This document shows, one piece after another, positions 1 through 8,110 of a DNA stretch of 64,000 bases (the stretch's first letter is position 1; each line of letters opens with the position of its first letter). Position numbers and translations under genes: made by a program. Below the pieces are notes generated by a model, which searched no databases, was not told the DNA's origin, and saw nothing but the letters and a program-made list of their open reading frames with translations. The DNA is from an uncultured Saprospiraceae bacterium (lineage in GTDB: Bacteria > Bacteroidota > Bacteroidia > Chitinophagales > Saprospiraceae): contig CALFWO010000005.1 of NCBI GenBank assembly GCA_937928045.1, positions 98,726 to 162,725 of the forward strand, given 5' to 3'.

Positions 1-2
1 CT

Positions 3-506
3 AGAGCGATTATTGGCGCTGAAGATACAGTCATCATGCCTAGGGTATTGCGCGCATATCATGAGGGTAAATTAAGAATCATTGGAGACGGAAAAAACAA
101 AGTCGATCTGACAGCGGTGGTAAATGTAATAGAAGCAGTGCGTTGTTGTATTGAAGCGTCAATTTCAGCAATGGGGCAGAGTTATAACATCACCAATGGT
201 GAACCCATTTTGCTTTGGGAGGAGATCAATGAAATGTTACGCCGATTAAATTTACCAATAGTCACTAGGAAATTGCCTTATTGGATTGCCAACTTAGCGG
301 CTTCTGGTTCTGAGAAGTTAGCATTCTTTAACGGAGGAAAAGAACCAGCATTGACGACTTATGGCATTGGTATATTAGCGCTCAATTTTACCATGGATAT
401 TACTAAAGCAAGAAAACAATTGAGATTCATTCCTAAGATGACTACTCGAGAAGCTGTTGAAGAGTTTGTTAACTGGTATAAAACCCAATCGGATGCCAAA
501 GCTTAA
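3..506 (+). CDS. NAD-dependent epimerase / 3-beta-HSD-like dehydrogenase, C-terminal part
   Basis: The reading frame is open from the first bases of the window, so the N-terminal Rossmann half lies outside it. The visible part begins RAIIGAEDTVI, followed by GDGKNKVDLT and YNITNGEP. These are hallmark segments of the C-terminal half of extended short-chain dehydrogenases of the 3-beta-hydroxysteroid dehydrogenase/isomerase type, where they help form the substrate pocket. The family includes OleD-like 2-alkyl-3-oxoalkanoate reductases, but the substrate cannot be told here. The next gene starts inside its last 14 bases, which suggests one transcript. Family assignment is firm; exact function is open. 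Confidence 0.8.
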   Translation, partial: RAIIGAEDTVIMPRVLRAYHEGKLRIIGDGKNKVDLTAVVNVIEAVRCCIEASISAMGQSYNITNGEPILLWEEINEMLRRLNLPIVTRKLPYWIANLAASGSEKLAFFNGGKEPALTTYGIGILALNFTMDITKARKQLRFIPKMTTREAVEEFVNWYKTQSDAKA

Positions 507-1341
507 ATTTGAACTGCGGAGCAGTGGCTATTGTACTTCGCATAAGAATCATGTCTTGGCAGGAGCCAAAAGAGAAACCATTCGCTTTTATGCCACTTGG
601 GCTTATATTTATCATCCTACTAAAGGACATATATTATTTGATACAGGATATACCAAAAGATTCTACGCTGCGACTAAAAAATTTCCAAGTATCATTTATG
701 GGAAAATGACTCCGACATTCATTGGTGAAAAAGAAGAAGCTTGGTATCAACTCCAGGAGAAAGGTGTTAATCCAAAAGATATTAATTATATCATCATCTC
801 TCATTTTCATGCTGATCATGTTGCAGGCTTGAAAGATTTTCCAAATGCGAAATTTGTCGCCTCGATAGAAGCATATCATGATGTAAAAGATAAGACAGGA
901 ATAGCAGCGGTTCGCAGAGCTTTTATCCCAGAGTTATTGCCTGAAGATTTCGAGTCACGATTACAATTAGTAAATATTTGTGAAGGTGGCTGTAATGATA
1001 ATCACCTAGGGCAATTGTTTGATCTTTTTGATGATGGTTCTTTTTTATTATGTGATTTGACCGGGCATGCAAAGGGACAAATTGGAGCTTTGCTAGAAAC
1101 TGAAGAAGGTCGAATATTGTTGGCAGCAGACGCAGCTTGGGTTGAGGAGAATTATAAAAATATGCATCTACCTTCTCAGATTGTGAGGTTGTTTTTTGAT
1201 AGTTGGGTGGATTATAAGGTTAGTTTGAAAAAGGTGCATGATTTTTATTTGGCGAATCGGGAAGTGGTGATTATACCTTGCCATTGTGCAGCGACGATAG
1301 AGCGAGTGGGTATTCACGAGGATGTTTCTGAAATTGGATAA
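493..1341 (+). CDS. MBL-fold metallo-hydrolase
   Basis: This 282-residue protein carries the zinc-binding signature SHFHADHVAGL (HxHxDH) near residue 100, a later LTGHAKGQ histidine and a C-terminal CHCA segment, as in metallo-beta-lactamase-fold hydrolases and lactonases. There is no signal peptide, so it should be cytoplasmic. A longer in-frame start exists at 457, but the ATG at 493 gives the expected N-terminus (MPKLKF). That start overlaps the upstream dehydrogenase by 14 bases, implying translational coupling. MBL hydrolases paired with such dehydrogenases occur in lipid or ketone biosynthetic clusters, but only these two genes are visible, so the pathway is inference. Confidence 0.8.
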   Translation: MPKLKFELRSSGYCTSHKNHVLAGAKRETIRFYATWAYIYHPTKGHILFDTGYTKRFYAATKKFPSIIYGKMTPTFIGEKEEAWYQLQEKGVNPKDINYIIISHFHADHVAGLKDFPNAKFVASIEAYHDVKDKTGIAAVRRAFIPELLPEDFESRLQLVNICEGGCNDNHLGQLFDLFDDGSFLLCDLTGHAKGQIGALLETEEGRILLAADAAWVEENYKNMHLPSQIVRLFFDSWVDYKVSLKKVHDFYLANREVVIIPCHCAATIERVGIHEDVSEIG

Positions 1342-1584
1342 GGCGCATTGTGTGGGTTTTCGCGAATTGACGATATTGCATGAATGATATTCGCGGGTAT
1401 GGCTAAAGCAATATTTTGCTTATATCTATGATTAGTCGCAACCCAAGAAAGAAAATAATATGTGCTACACGAAGAAATAGTACAAAAAATAATTTAAGCG
1501 TAATACAACGTTTACAATCGAATGGGTTATAGTTTTTTGGAACATATATGAACATACGCTAATAATAAAGTTGACTAAATATGA

Positions 1585-1833
1585 ATTACTGTTTTCAAAA
1601 CAAGAAAGTATTGTCGTTATAATGATCAACAAGTATTCAGTCAATTTAAAGCAGATATTGTTGTTGATGGTAAAGTGATGTTAGAATTAAAGGCAGTATC
1701 AAAATTGATTGAGGCACTTGAGGTGCAATTGTTAAATTATGTGAAAGCGACTAAATACGAAGTTGGACTGCCCTTGAATTTTGAAACCAAACCTGAATTT
1801 AAACGGAGAATACTTACCAATATCAATGAATAA
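1585..1833 (+). pseudogene. GxxExxY-family protein remnant
   Basis: A frame with no plausible start is open from 1585 to the TAA at 1831. From 1645 it reads FKADIVVDGKVMLELKAV, then LIEALEVQLLNYVK, GLPLNFE and KPEFKRRIL. This is the conserved C-terminal half of the GxxExxY family (about 125 residues, PD-(D/E)XK-nuclease-like fold). The N-terminal half with the defining G-E-Y motif is absent, and the preceding residues are poor matches in every frame. It is therefore a truncated remnant. Its stop overlaps the ATG of the next gene at 1826. Such genes are often lost or moved between strains. Confidence 0.7.
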
Positions 1834-2623
1834 TATTCAACGATCTACAAGCCACAAAATTATCTTAGTCTTAAATAAAGAAGAAGTGCTACTCCTGGCG
1901 CCCTTGGCCCAATTCCTATCTCGGAACGCCAATAATATCCACGCCATTTATCACACCCCGTTTTTTCCCCCACAAGCAGACAAATCAGATTATATAAGAA
2001 CAACACTGAAAATATCCAACAAGATTTATTGGCTAAAATATATCATTAGGCTGGTTAGAAATAAAATATTTGGTTCATTCATATTTCCTTTACGTTGGAG
2101 AAAAAAATACAGTCTAAATAGTCTTGTTGATTCTTATGGAATTCAGTTTCTCGAATTGCTGGATGTTAATGATGGTGATTTTGTGCAAAAAATAAAAAAT
2201 GAAAAAATAACAACGGCATTTTCTCTAACTTCTCAATTGTACCGAAAAGAAATTATAAATATTCCTGGATTTAAAATTTATAACTTTCATCCAAGTTTGT
2301 TACCAAACAACAAAGGACGTTGGCCAATCTTTTGGGGAATAGTTAAAGGCGAAGAACATGGAATAACATGTCATGAGATTAATGAACAAATTGATGCTGG
2401 AGAAATTGTTTTACAGAAGAACCTAGGGGAATTGGCCGGTAATAATATTGAACAAGTAATGGAGGTTGTAATGAAGGAAATGCCCTTAGTAATGTCTACT
2501 GTTTTGAATCAAATATTAACCGATAATTTGTCTAAAGTAATAAGTAAGCATCCCAGTTTTTATGGTAAAACCCCAGATCAAATTAACATTGCAAAATATT
2601 GGGACAAAATGAAAAATATTTAA
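1826..2623 (+). CDS. Formyltransferase-family protein (Fmt N-terminal-like)
   Basis: The 265-residue product contains the formyl-transferase core: NFHPSLLPNNKGRWP, then ITCHEINEQIDAGEIVLQ. In methionyl-tRNA and sugar-amine formyltransferases this segment holds the catalytic Asn-His-Asp region that uses 10-formyltetrahydrofolate. The substrate is probably an amine, but the C-terminal tRNA-binding domain of true Fmt is missing, so a sugar or other small-molecule formyltransferase is more likely. The ATG at 1826 is preferred over one at 1781, because the region 1781-1825 reads as GxxExxY remnant in another frame. No neighbouring nucleotide-sugar genes are seen. Confidence 0.7.
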   Translation: MNNIQRSTSHKIILVLNKEEVLLLAPLAQFLSRNANNIHAIYHTPFFPPQADKSDYIRTTLKISNKIYWLKYIIRLVRNKIFGSFIFPLRWRKKYSLNSLVDSYGIQFLELLDVNDGDFVQKIKNEKITTAFSLTSQLYRKEIINIPGFKIYNFHPSLLPNNKGRWPIFWGIVKGEEHGITCHEINEQIDAGEIVLQKNLGELAGNNIEQVMEVVMKEMPLVMSTVLNQILTDNLSKVISKHPSFYGKTPDQINIAKYWDKMKNI

Positions 2624-2648
2624 TCGCACTTGTCAAATAAACTTAGAG

Positions 2649-3011
2649 ATGAAAAATGAATTGCTGCAAGTTATCCCAGTTTTACCGAGCCTAGATATTA
2701 AGCGAGATGTAAAGTGGTATGAAAAACACACCGGCTTTAATTGTATCTACCAGGATAAAATGTATGCAGTTTTGAGAAGAGGAGCGATTGGCCTTCATTT
2801 GCAATGGCATGCTGATACAATAGATGATCCTTTGCTTGGAGGTTCAGTTATTCGAATTAGCGTTGAAAATATTCAACCAATTTTTCAGGAGTTTATTCAG
2901 TATGGCACTGTGACTGAAGACAAACTGAGATTGAAAACCGCTTGGAATACCAATGAATTTGGATTTTATGATTTGAATAAAAATGCCATATTTATCACGG
3001 AGGCTTTATAA
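2649..3011 (+). CDS. VOC-superfamily (glyoxalase/bleomycin-resistance-like) protein
   Basis: This 120-residue protein has the beta-alpha-beta-beta-beta arrangement of the vicinal-oxygen-chelate fold. It opens with VIPVLPSLDIKRDVKWYEKH, where a substrate-proximal strand is followed by the 'WY' helix, and ends with a GFYDLNKNAIFI strand resembling the FxDPxGN motif of the family. A single VOC module of this length normally dimerises. The typical metal-site His/Glu positions are only partly preserved, so enzymatic activity cannot be assumed; binding or resistance roles are equally possible. It stops 3 bases before the convergent moeA gene. Confidence 0.7.
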   Translation: MKNELLQVIPVLPSLDIKRDVKWYEKHTGFNCIYQDKMYAVLRRGAIGLHLQWHADTIDDPLLGGSVIRISVENIQPIFQEFIQYGTVTEDKLRLKTAWNTNEFGFYDLNKNAIFITEAL

Positions 3012-3014
3012 ATA

Positions 3015-4211
3015 CTAACGATAAAAATAGATCGGAAAAGATTCCCCTTTTTTAAATTCGTTTCGACCTCTTGGCAATTCGATAAAAGCATCAGCTTCAA
3101 CTAAATTGGCCAAATCTCCTGAGCCATTTCCCTTCTTGGGAATTGCCAATATTTGACCTTTGTCATTGTAACCAATTTCCACTTCTAAAAAATATGTAAG
3201 ATCAGGTTTGAAATAGACATCAGATTGTAAAATACCATAGGGTCTTGCGCTTCGCGAACCTATTAGACTTATTTCTAGCCAACTCAAGAAATACCGTTGC
3301 ATGCATAAGAACGAAGACACTGGATTTCCGGGCAAAGCAAAGATGGTACATTGATTCTTATATTGACCGAACCAAAAAGGTTTGCCAGGGCGCTGTTTGA
3401 TCTTATGGAATAATTTTTCAACTTTCAATTCTTCAAGAATCCTAGGAATGTAATCAAACTTGCCTTTGGATACTCCGCCGCTCAAAATAATGACATCATA
3501 TTTTTCCAAGTACCCTTCAAGCTTTTTTCTAATCTCTTCCGGCTCATCATTGATGTGATCACTTGCCGCATCAATCTTGTAGGCACGAAGGGTGGTGACC
3601 AAGCGATAAACATTGGAGCGACGAATTTGATGCGCCGCTGGCTGTTCCGTTATTTTGACCAATTCATCTCCAGTAGAAAGAACCATAACGCTTGGTAATT
3701 TAGCCACCAATGCCTTGGCTTTTCCAATGCTTGCTCCAACACCAATTTCCGCCGGAGAGATTTTCGTGTGCTTTGGAATAATCAAATCTCCAGATAGTCG
3801 ATCTTCTCCTTTGAAGTGTACATTCTGCGCTTTAGTCACTTGATCCACTTGAATGGTTGCCGTTCCATTTTTAATGAGTACATCTTCATAGCGGATCACA
3901 GTATCTAAGTTTTTTGGAAGTACGGAGCCAGTCATTACTTCCAAGCAAGCCAATGGATTTTGTAAAGTCATCTGGATGGAGCCAGCTGCGGCAACTCCTT
4001 CAATGGGAAATGTTTTTTGACCGCTTTCAAAGGTTTGATATTGAATAGCTATTCCGTCCATAGTTACTCGATTGTAAGGAGGAAGGTCGCGATCGGCATG
4101 CCAATCTTCTCTAAGAATGCGATAGATACTATCCGAAAGATTTATTTCCTCCGATCCAAAATCTCTGGTAGTGGAAATAATAATCTCTAAAGCTTCTTCA
4201 ACTGTTATCAT
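3015..4211 (-). CDS. moeA: Molybdopterin molybdenumtransferase MoeA
   Basis: The 398-residue length matches MoeA, which inserts molybdate into adenylylated molybdopterin in the cytoplasm, the last step of Moco synthesis. Visible family motifs are PPYNRVTMDG near residue 40, VMTGSVLP, the MogA-like STGDELV, ILSGGVSKGKFDYI, the RPGKPFWFG loop and LPGNPVSS. It follows moaA by 11 bases and ends the minus-strand unit xdhC-moaA-moeA. No other Moco genes (moaC, moaE, moaD, mobA) are in the window, so the pathway must be completed elsewhere. Confidence 0.95.
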   Translation of the reverse strand: MITVEEALEIIISTTRDFGSEEINLSDSIYRILREDWHADRDLPPYNRVTMDGIAIQYQTFESGQKTFPIEGVAAAGSIQMTLQNPLACLEVMTGSVLPKNLDTVIRYEDVLIKNGTATIQVDQVTKAQNVHFKGEDRLSGDLIIPKHTKISPAEIGVGASIGKAKALVAKLPSVMVLSTGDELVKITEQPAAHQIRRSNVYRLVTTLRAYKIDAASDHINDEPEEIRKKLEGYLEKYDVIILSGGVSKGKFDYIPRILEELKVEKLFHKIKQRPGKPFWFGQYKNQCTIFALPGNPVSSFLCMQRYFLSWLEISLIGSRSARPYGILQSDVYFKPDLTYFLEVEIGYNDKGQILAIPKKGNGSGDLANLVEADAFIELPRGRNEFKKGESFPIYFYR

Positions 4212-4222
4212 AAATGTATTGC

Positions 4223-5212
4223 TTAGCCTCCGATAGAAGCCATCGATTCAAAAGATTGATTGCCGTGACGATTTTTTCTTTCCGCTTCAAATCCGTCTTT
4301 GGCGCGGTTGCCTACTGCTTCTAGGATGGCAGTTTTAATTTGTGCCTTGTTAGCACCTGAGCGTAAGATATCTCTTAGGTTAAATACTCCCGAATCATAC
4401 AAACATGTTTTGATCAATCCTTTTGGAGTCATTCTCAATCGATTGCATGTTCCGCAAAAATTACGCGAATAAGCCGGGATAATACCAAAGCTTCCTTTAA
4501 ACCCTTTGATTCTATAATTCACTGAAGTCGAAAATAGTGGATCAGGTATTTTTTCAATATTGGAAAATTCATTGGAAATGAAATCTAATATTTTTATATA
4601 ATTCCATTCTAACTGTTGGTAATGTACTTTGTCTCCATTGAATGGCATTTCTTCAATAAAACGAACGGCAATGTCCTTGTCTTTTGTCAAAGCGACCATT
4701 GTAAGAATGTCTTCAATGTTTTTATCCTTCATGACTACTGCATTCAACTTGACATTGAGTTTTCTGTCTATCATCTCTTCCATGCAAGCATAGACCTCGT
4801 CAAAATAATCTCTGCGCGTAATGTCAAAGAATCTTTTTTTATCCAAAGTGTCCAGACTTAAGTTAAACGAGTTGATTCCCAGTTTAACCAAGTCATTCAA
4901 ATGTTTCCTTGTAGTTGTGCCGTTGGTCGTGATCGGTACATTGGTTATACCCGGGATGTTTACTAATTTTTCAAGAAACTCCATCAATCCTTTTCGAACG
5001 AAAGGCTCTCCGCCTGTAATTCGAACTTTTGAAACACCCAGTTCTGCAAATATTGTAATCAGCTGCTCAAGCTCCTCGTAGGATAACAACTCTTTTTTTT
5101 CCACAAAATTAATTCCTTCCTCGGGCATGCAATAAAAACAACGCAAGTTGCATCTGTCCGTTACGGCTAGGCGCAAATAATTAACTGTTCTATTGTGGTT
5201 GTCTTTTAACAT
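4223..5212 (-). CDS. moaA: GTP 3',8-cyclase MoaA
   Basis: MoaA is a radical-SAM enzyme that converts GTP to 3',8-cyclo-GTP, the first step of molybdenum-cofactor synthesis. The 329-residue product has the N-terminal 4Fe-4S cysteines CNLRCFYC, the SAM-contact ITGGEPFVR motif, and the second C-terminal cluster FCGTCNRLR...TCLY. It ends in the Gly-Gly tail (SIGG) that MoaA needs for catalysis. It lies between xdhC (5 bases upstream) and moeA (11 bases downstream), so the three are almost certainly one operon. Confidence 0.96.
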   Translation of the reverse strand: MLKDNHNRTVNYLRLAVTDRCNLRCFYCMPEEGINFVEKKELLSYEELEQLITIFAELGVSKVRITGGEPFVRKGLMEFLEKLVNIPGITNVPITTNGTTTRKHLNDLVKLGINSFNLSLDTLDKKRFFDITRRDYFDEVYACMEEMIDRKLNVKLNAVVMKDKNIEDILTMVALTKDKDIAVRFIEEMPFNGDKVHYQQLEWNYIKILDFISNEFSNIEKIPDPLFSTSVNYRIKGFKGSFGIIPAYSRNFCGTCNRLRMTPKGLIKTCLYDSGVFNLRDILRSGANKAQIKTAILEAVGNRAKDGFEAERKNRHGNQSFESMASIGG

Positions 5213-5217
5213 TTATT

Positions 5218-6339
5218 TTACTGGGAATAGTTATGTTCTCTTTCGTGTATGGTACCTGTTCTAAATTTTAAGGGACGCGCATCTCTTTTTCTAAATATAC
5301 TAACAATTTCAGCAGCGATAGAAAGGGAAATTTCTTCTGGAGATTCAGCCCCGATATCTAGACCAACTGGCCCATGAATATGAGCAATGTTTTTTAAATC
5401 ATCACAGTGCACTTTTTCTCTTAGTTCTTCATTTAGTTTTTCGAATCTTTTACGTGGTCCGAGCATTCCCAAATAGGGTAGGTCTTTTCGGATAAAAAAT
5501 GGTAGCATTTGTAGGTCCCTTCTATAATCATGCGTCATTAAAATAACAGCCGTGTATTCATCAATTGGAATATTGCTGGCTTCCGAATAATCATAGATTT
5601 TTTCCACCTTGTCGGCAATGGATTTTAAAACCTTACCTTTTTTACCTACTACAGATACTTGCCAACCCAGTTCATTTGCGACTCCAATCAAAGCATTGAC
5701 ATCGTAGTTATTGCCAATAATTACAAGTCGCGTTTCTGGTCGCAAGTATTCTGAAAGTAGTTCTATTTTTTCTCCAGCAGCATTTTCGAAATGAAAAACT
5801 TTTGGTTTTTTTCGCTCCAATGTTGCATCAATTGCCGATGCCAAATCCAAGACATTAATTCCTCCAATTGATGCCTCTTGATAGTCATCAACAAGTAGTT
5901 GATTTACACCAAGAAGTGATCGATCCGTACTTGCGATAATCTTAAGCAATATTGCGGGCCGATCAGCTTCAATTGTTTGCCTTAGCAATTCAATGGAGTT
6001 GTTGGTGTCTGCCAAGTTGATTGGGGAAAAAAGAATTTCAATTCGTCCATTGCAACCAAGGCCGATTCCAATTTGATGATCTTCTTCTTCTAATGTATCA
6101 TAAACCACTTTGGAAACCGCTTTTTTATGGATGGCCATTTGTGCTTTTTTCAAGGCATTGCCTTCCAAGCACCCACCGCTGATTCCTCCTACGAAAAGCC
6201 CTTTTGAGCTTACGAGCATTCGAGCTCCAATTCTGCGATAAGAGGATTCTTCAACTTTTACGACGGTGGCCAAAGCCATGTCAGCACCGGTTTGTCGCCA
6301 TGCGTCATAAGCTGCTATTATTTTTCTTATTTCCTTCAT
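5218..6339 (-). CDS. XdhC/CoxI-family Moco maturation protein
   Basis: XdhC-family proteins bind and sulfurate Moco and deliver it to xanthine-dehydrogenase-type enzymes. The 373-residue protein has an N-terminal XdhC_CoxI domain (MALATVVKVEESSYRRIGARM, then the GGISGGCLEG signature near residue 55) and a C-terminal Rossmann domain (about 215-350) with LMTHDYRRD, YLGMLGPRKR and HGPVGLDIGAESPEEI. It leads the moaA-moeA unit. No molybdenum hydroxylase subunits are encoded nearby, so the client enzyme lies elsewhere. Confidence 0.92.
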   Translation of the reverse strand: MKEIRKIIAAYDAWRQTGADMALATVVKVEESSYRRIGARMLVSSKGLFVGGISGGCLEGNALKKAQMAIHKKAVSKVVYDTLEEEDHQIGIGLGCNGRIEILFSPINLADTNNSIELLRQTIEADRPAILLKIIASTDRSLLGVNQLLVDDYQEASIGGINVLDLASAIDATLERKKPKVFHFENAAGEKIELLSEYLRPETRLVIIGNNYDVNALIGVANELGWQVSVVGKKGKVLKSIADKVEKIYDYSEASNIPIDEYTAVILMTHDYRRDLQMLPFFIRKDLPYLGMLGPRKRFEKLNEELREKVHCDDLKNIAHIHGPVGLDIGAESPEEISLSIAAEIVSIFRKRDARPLKFRTGTIHEREHNYSQ

Positions 6340-6462
6340 TGCAATTTATCCAAGTATGCTTCCAGAGGGAGGATGGCTAAAATACAGGAATTATGCTCAT
6401 GTAGCGTGCGAATCTGATAATTTTAATTGAATGGTTTTGGTACTGACTGATGTGCAGAAATA

Positions 6463-6852
6463 CTACTTAGGTTCAATCAAATCCCATTTGTGTCCATAGC
6501 GATCTATGAATACAATGACCTGTCCATATGCTTCATTCCTTGGCATTGCTATAAATTCAACTCCTGCTTTTTTGTAAGCGTTGTAATCGCGTTGGAAATT
6601 GTCGGTATGAAGAAATAGAAAAACACGTCCACCACATTGATCACCAATTGCAGCCACTTGTCTGGGGTTTTTGGCTCGAGCCAAGAGAAGGTTGCATCCG
6701 CCAGTATTTCCAGGAGAAATGACCACCCATCTTTTCCCATTTCCCATGTCAGTATTTTCTACCAAGGTGAAATTTAGGACATTGGTGTAATAGTCAATGG
6801 CTTCGTCGTATTCTGGTACTAAAAGTGCGATCTGTGTTAACTGTCGAGACAT
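6463..6852 (-). CDS. VOC-family protein
   Basis: A single vicinal-oxygen-chelate module of 129 residues. It starts with the strand QIALLVPEYDEAIDYYTNVL typical of glyoxalase/extradiol-dioxygenase-like proteins, contains GGRVFLFLHTDNF in the middle, and ends with VIVFIDRYGHKWDLIEP, matching the common FxDPxGNxWELxE motif. The C-terminal acidic residue (E127) and the mid-protein His (H102 region) could bind metal. It lies on the same strand as xdhC but 123 bases upstream, so it is probably transcribed separately. The substrate is unknown. Confidence 0.85.
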   Translation of the reverse strand: MSRQLTQIALLVPEYDEAIDYYTNVLNFTLVENTDMGNGKRWVVISPGNTGGCNLLLARAKNPRQVAAIGDQCGGRVFLFLHTDNFQRDYNAYKKAGVEFIAMPRNEAYGQVIVFIDRYGHKWDLIEPK

Positions 6853-7006
6853 GTTTTTTCGTAAGATATGTAGGAGTTTGTAGAAAAAAATAATTCTTTA
6901 ATCGATCATTTCGTTAATAATCATCATGGTGTCTATTTGAACTCAACATGGGTTTGAAAACATTACAAATGGAAAGGGTTGACTAAATTGACTGCTGTTA
7001 CTTAGT

Positions 7007-7038
7007 TTTGATTCAAGCAGAATTTTTCAATACCTTCG
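7007..7038 (+). promoter_or_regulatory. Bacteroidota-type promoter of rlmF
   Basis: A TTTG (7007-7010) is followed after 20 bases by TACCTTCG (7031-7038), close to the Bacteroidota consensus TTTG-N19-21-TAnnTTTG. The box ends only 5 bases before the ATG at 7044, so transcription would begin at or within a few bases of the start codon. Confidence 0.55.
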
Positions 7039-7043
7039 CCACA

Positions 7044-7994
7044 ATGGCGACACCAAAAAATTCTACTGAAAAAATAAATTTACATCCACGTAATAAACAT
7101 CGAAATGCATATGACTTTCAGTCTTTGATCAAGGCTGTACCACAATTGAAAAAATGCATTACGGAAAACAAAGCAGGGGTCAAGACCATTAAATTTTCAG
7201 ACCCGATATCTGTGATTCTGCTGAATAGAGCATTGCTGAAACATCACTATAAAATTCAACATTGGAATATTCCGAAAGGGTTTTTGTGTCCTCCGGTTCC
7301 TGGGCGAGCAGATTATATTCACTATGTAGCAGATTTACTTAGTGGAGGTAAAGACCAATTAATTCCCAAAGGAAATAAAATCAACATTTTTGATATTGGA
7401 ACTGGTTCAAATCTGATTTATCCTTTGTTGGCCAATAAAATTTATGGTTGGAATGCAGTAGGAACGGACATTGATCCAAATTCATTGTCCAATGCAACTT
7501 TGTTAGTTAAAGAGAATAAATTAAAAAAGGCCATCAAGATTAAAACCCAGACTAAAAAGGGAAGAATCTTTCATGATTGTATTCAGCCGGAAGAATTTTA
7601 TGATCTAGTTGTTTGTAATCCTCCTTTTCATCTAACAGAAAAAGAAGCCAATAAAGGAACTGAGCGAAAATGGAGAAATCTTGGAAAAGGAAAAGGTGGA
7701 GGTTTGAATTTTGGCGGTAAAAAGAATGAATTGATTTATCCAGGAGGCGAAATGGATTTTATTCAAAAAATCATGACTGAAAGTAAAATCTTTGAAAGAC
7801 AAATTTTGTGGTGTACAACGCTAGTCGCCAAGGAGGCTCACTTGCCCAAGTTGAAGCGAAAACTGTCAAAACTCGAACCGAAAGAGGTAAGAGTGATCAA
7901 GATGGGACAAGGAAATAAGCAAAGTCGTATTCTTGCTTGGACATTTATGGATACAAGGCAAATGGCTGCTTGGAAAAAATTTAGATGGGTTTAG
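7044..7994 (+). CDS. rlmF: 23S rRNA (adenine-1618-N6)-methyltransferase RlmF
   Basis: RlmF methylates A1618 of 23S rRNA using SAM. The 316-residue product has the N-terminal family signature LHPRNKHRNAYDF, the SAM-binding strand FDIGTGSNLIYPLL near residue 115, VGTDIDPNSL, and the N6-adenine methylase motif IV VVCNPPFH. The C-terminal part conserves FGGKKNELIYPGGE and MGQGNKQSRILAW. The ATG at 7044 is preferred over a TTG at 7008 because it gives the normal family N-terminus and sits right after the promoter box. Confidence 0.93.
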   Translation: MATPKNSTEKINLHPRNKHRNAYDFQSLIKAVPQLKKCITENKAGVKTIKFSDPISVILLNRALLKHHYKIQHWNIPKGFLCPPVPGRADYIHYVADLLSGGKDQLIPKGNKINIFDIGTGSNLIYPLLANKIYGWNAVGTDIDPNSLSNATLLVKENKLKKAIKIKTQTKKGRIFHDCIQPEEFYDLVVCNPPFHLTEKEANKGTERKWRNLGKGKGGGLNFGGKKNELIYPGGEMDFIQKIMTESKIFERQILWCTTLVAKEAHLPKLKRKLSKLEPKEVRVIKMGQGNKQSRILAWTFMDTRQMAAWKKFRWV

Positions 7995-8110
7995 ACCAAA
8001 ATTACTAGAAAATCATAGCCTTGTTGACACGTCGAATACAATTCCTATAAATAGCATGGCATTCATCCGATCTATTCCATAACTTGCTGATCCACTTTTG
8101 CATAGAAGTA

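Noticed and set aside
1361..1395. CGCGAAT/ATTCGCG inverted repeat after the MBL gene as a terminator
   Set aside because: Seven base pairs with a 21-base loop and no T run; too weak to call.
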